Assembly (NCBI GenBank): GCA_963971535.1
Contig: OZ020593.1
Coordinates: 21,415,721 to 21,479,720 of the forward strand
Reading direction: 5' to 3'
DNA length: 64,000 nt
Source of the DNA: Notolepis coatsorum
Taxonomy: Eukaryota > Chordata > Actinopteri > Aulopiformes > Paralepididae
The position numbers and the translations under genes were made by a program. Below the pieces are notes generated by a model. The model did no database searches and was not told the DNA's origin. It saw only the letters and a program-made list of their open reading frames with translations. Shown one piece after another: positions 47,685-64,000 of the stretch; position 1 is the stretch's first letter, and every line of letters begins with the position of its first letter.

Positions 47685-48095
47685 ATTTGTCTTGTTTACA
47701 TCAGGGTCCCCCATTTTCAATTCATAGTGACATTTATGACATACACAACATACATGACATCATGACATTTATGGCATAGGGACATACATGCCATACAGGT
47801 ATATAGTACTGTTACATTTGTGACATATATGATATGCAAATATACAGTACTGTTACCCATATAGAGAATATACATATGATGGGGAGGAGACTGTACATTA
47901 GGAGGGGTGGGCGTGGGTGGGTGGGTGTCATATATGTTGTGTATGTCATAAATGTCACTATGAATTGAAATGGGGGACCGTGATGTAAACAAGACAAACG
48001 TCTTTCTCTAACAATTGTGTGTATTGAGCTGTACTGTAGTACATGTACTGTAACCCATTCTGCAATCTGTTAAATAAAGTTTTCATTCATTCATT
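47685..48095. mobile_element. LINE tails in inverted orientation
   Basis: A minus-strand tail (about 47685-47940) joins a plus-strand tail (about 47940-48095, ending TTTTCATTCATTCATTC). This forms an imperfect palindrome just upstream of USP20. Confidence 0.75.
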
Positions 48096-48099
48096 CACA

Positions 48100-48326
48100 C
48101 TGACTGACGTTGCAGCCGAGTCCTCCTCCTCTCTCACGTTAGATGCGCTGCTGCGGAGCCGGGGAGGAGGAGGAGGACTGTGCTGCTGCTGGCTGGGTCT
48201 CTCTCTGGGCATCATCCTCTCGGGTTCTCCTCGCTGATCTAGCATCGACACACTAGCAGCGATCGTCTGTTTATTTACCAGAAGAATGAACGACACCGAA
48301 TATCGTCGCGACGGCTCACTTTGTTG
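48100..48326 (+). promoter_or_regulatory. Putative USP20 promoter/first non-coding exon
   Basis: GC- and CpG-rich stretch ending at a donor TTTGTTG|GTAAAT (GT 48327-48328), upstream of the coding exon at 48642. The start site is not determined. Confidence 0.5.
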
Positions 48327-48641
48327 GTAAATATGGATCATTATTTGCGGTCATCATCTGTAGTTTACACACAACGGTGTCGGTGCGAAAACAAGGCCGC
48401 TTCGTTTGCAGAGCTGTCAGATGTTGTGGACGGCCTGTCAGAGCCAGCGAGCTACCTGCAACAACGATGCTGATGTTTTATTATAGCTTGCATTTGGAAA
48501 TATAGCTATAGCGGTTAGCTACAACAACAACAACAGCCTGTCAACTATCGTAACGTTCTCTACGATTGCCATAACACTAACGTATTCTGTACTCTTGTTG
48601 TTGTTATACCAGACCTCCAAACGAGAGGGGATTAGGTAAAA

Positions 48642-63767
<15,126 letters not shown>

Positions 63768-64000
63768 GTGAGCGCCGCTTCCTATATCTAACCACCAGGG
63801 GGAGCCACTTTCTCCTTCAAATTAAGTAACTACTGTTTGTTTTTGCATACGCACCAACGGGAGCATGTCTATGTTCCCCGGGTCCTATGTTCCCCGGGTC
63901 CTATGTTCCCCGGGTCCTATGTTCCCCGCTTGATTGATTGATTGATTGAACATTTTAGACCACCAGCCCTGATTCCAAACTCTAACCTTAACCAACTTCG
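63768..64000. other. USP20 intron start; repeat and MITE fragment at window edge
   Basis: A TCCTATGTTCCCCGGG unit is repeated about four times at 63869-63928. At 63960-64000 the sequence matches, inverted, the centre of the MITE at 8427-8782 and is cut by the window end. Confidence 0.65.

Overview
The window is vertebrate nuclear DNA from a ray-finned (teleost) fish. The genes have many introns with GT-AG splice sites. The non-coding space is packed with tRNA-headed SINEs, LINE 3' tails, MITEs and AC/ATT microsatellites, which is typical of teleosts. Five protein-coding genes are supported exon by exon: SURF1 (+), RPL7A (-), MED22 (+), C9orf78 homologue (-) and the 5' part of USP20 (+). SURF1 and RPL7A converge and RPL7A and MED22 diverge, as in the vertebrate surfeit cluster. 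C9orf78 and USP20 are also neighbours in mammals.

Layout. 1-1640: LINE tails and a SINE. 1643-7147: SURF1, with its first exon not found. About 9280-19110: a wrecked second copy of RPL7A with no exon 1. In it the exon 2-3-4 block occurs four times and an intron-7 unit four times. 19200-20440: a wrecked second copy of the SURF1 3' half. 22467-27969: intact RPL7A. 28160-35430: MED22. 37009-44696: C9orf78. About 48100 to beyond 63767: USP20, which runs off the window.

The most interesting part is 2.7-28 kb. One tandem duplication, running from inside SURF1 to inside RPL7A intron 1, explains it. It left one whole SURF1 at the left edge, one whole RPL7A at the right edge, and a truncated copy of each between them. 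All seven introns of intact RPL7A carry a box C/D snoRNA-like sequence: two SNORD24-type and five SNORD36-type, and the SNORD36 types carry guides for both 28S and 18S rRNA. The dead copy carries many more, several with boxes and guides still intact, while its exons are broken. It is therefore a candidate for an amplified snoRNA locus that has lost its host gene.

The second notable feature is in USP20. The linker exon of this deubiquitinase contains about 20 in-frame copies of a 30-bp minisatellite (decapeptide [10 protein letters not shown] type), where the mammalian protein as I know it has only a short serine/proline-rich linker.

The rest is a dense set of mobile elements, many with readable target-site duplications. 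They include a TTAA element nested in a hAT-type MITE, with the empty site preserved in a sister copy at 34.5 kb, and several large palindromes.
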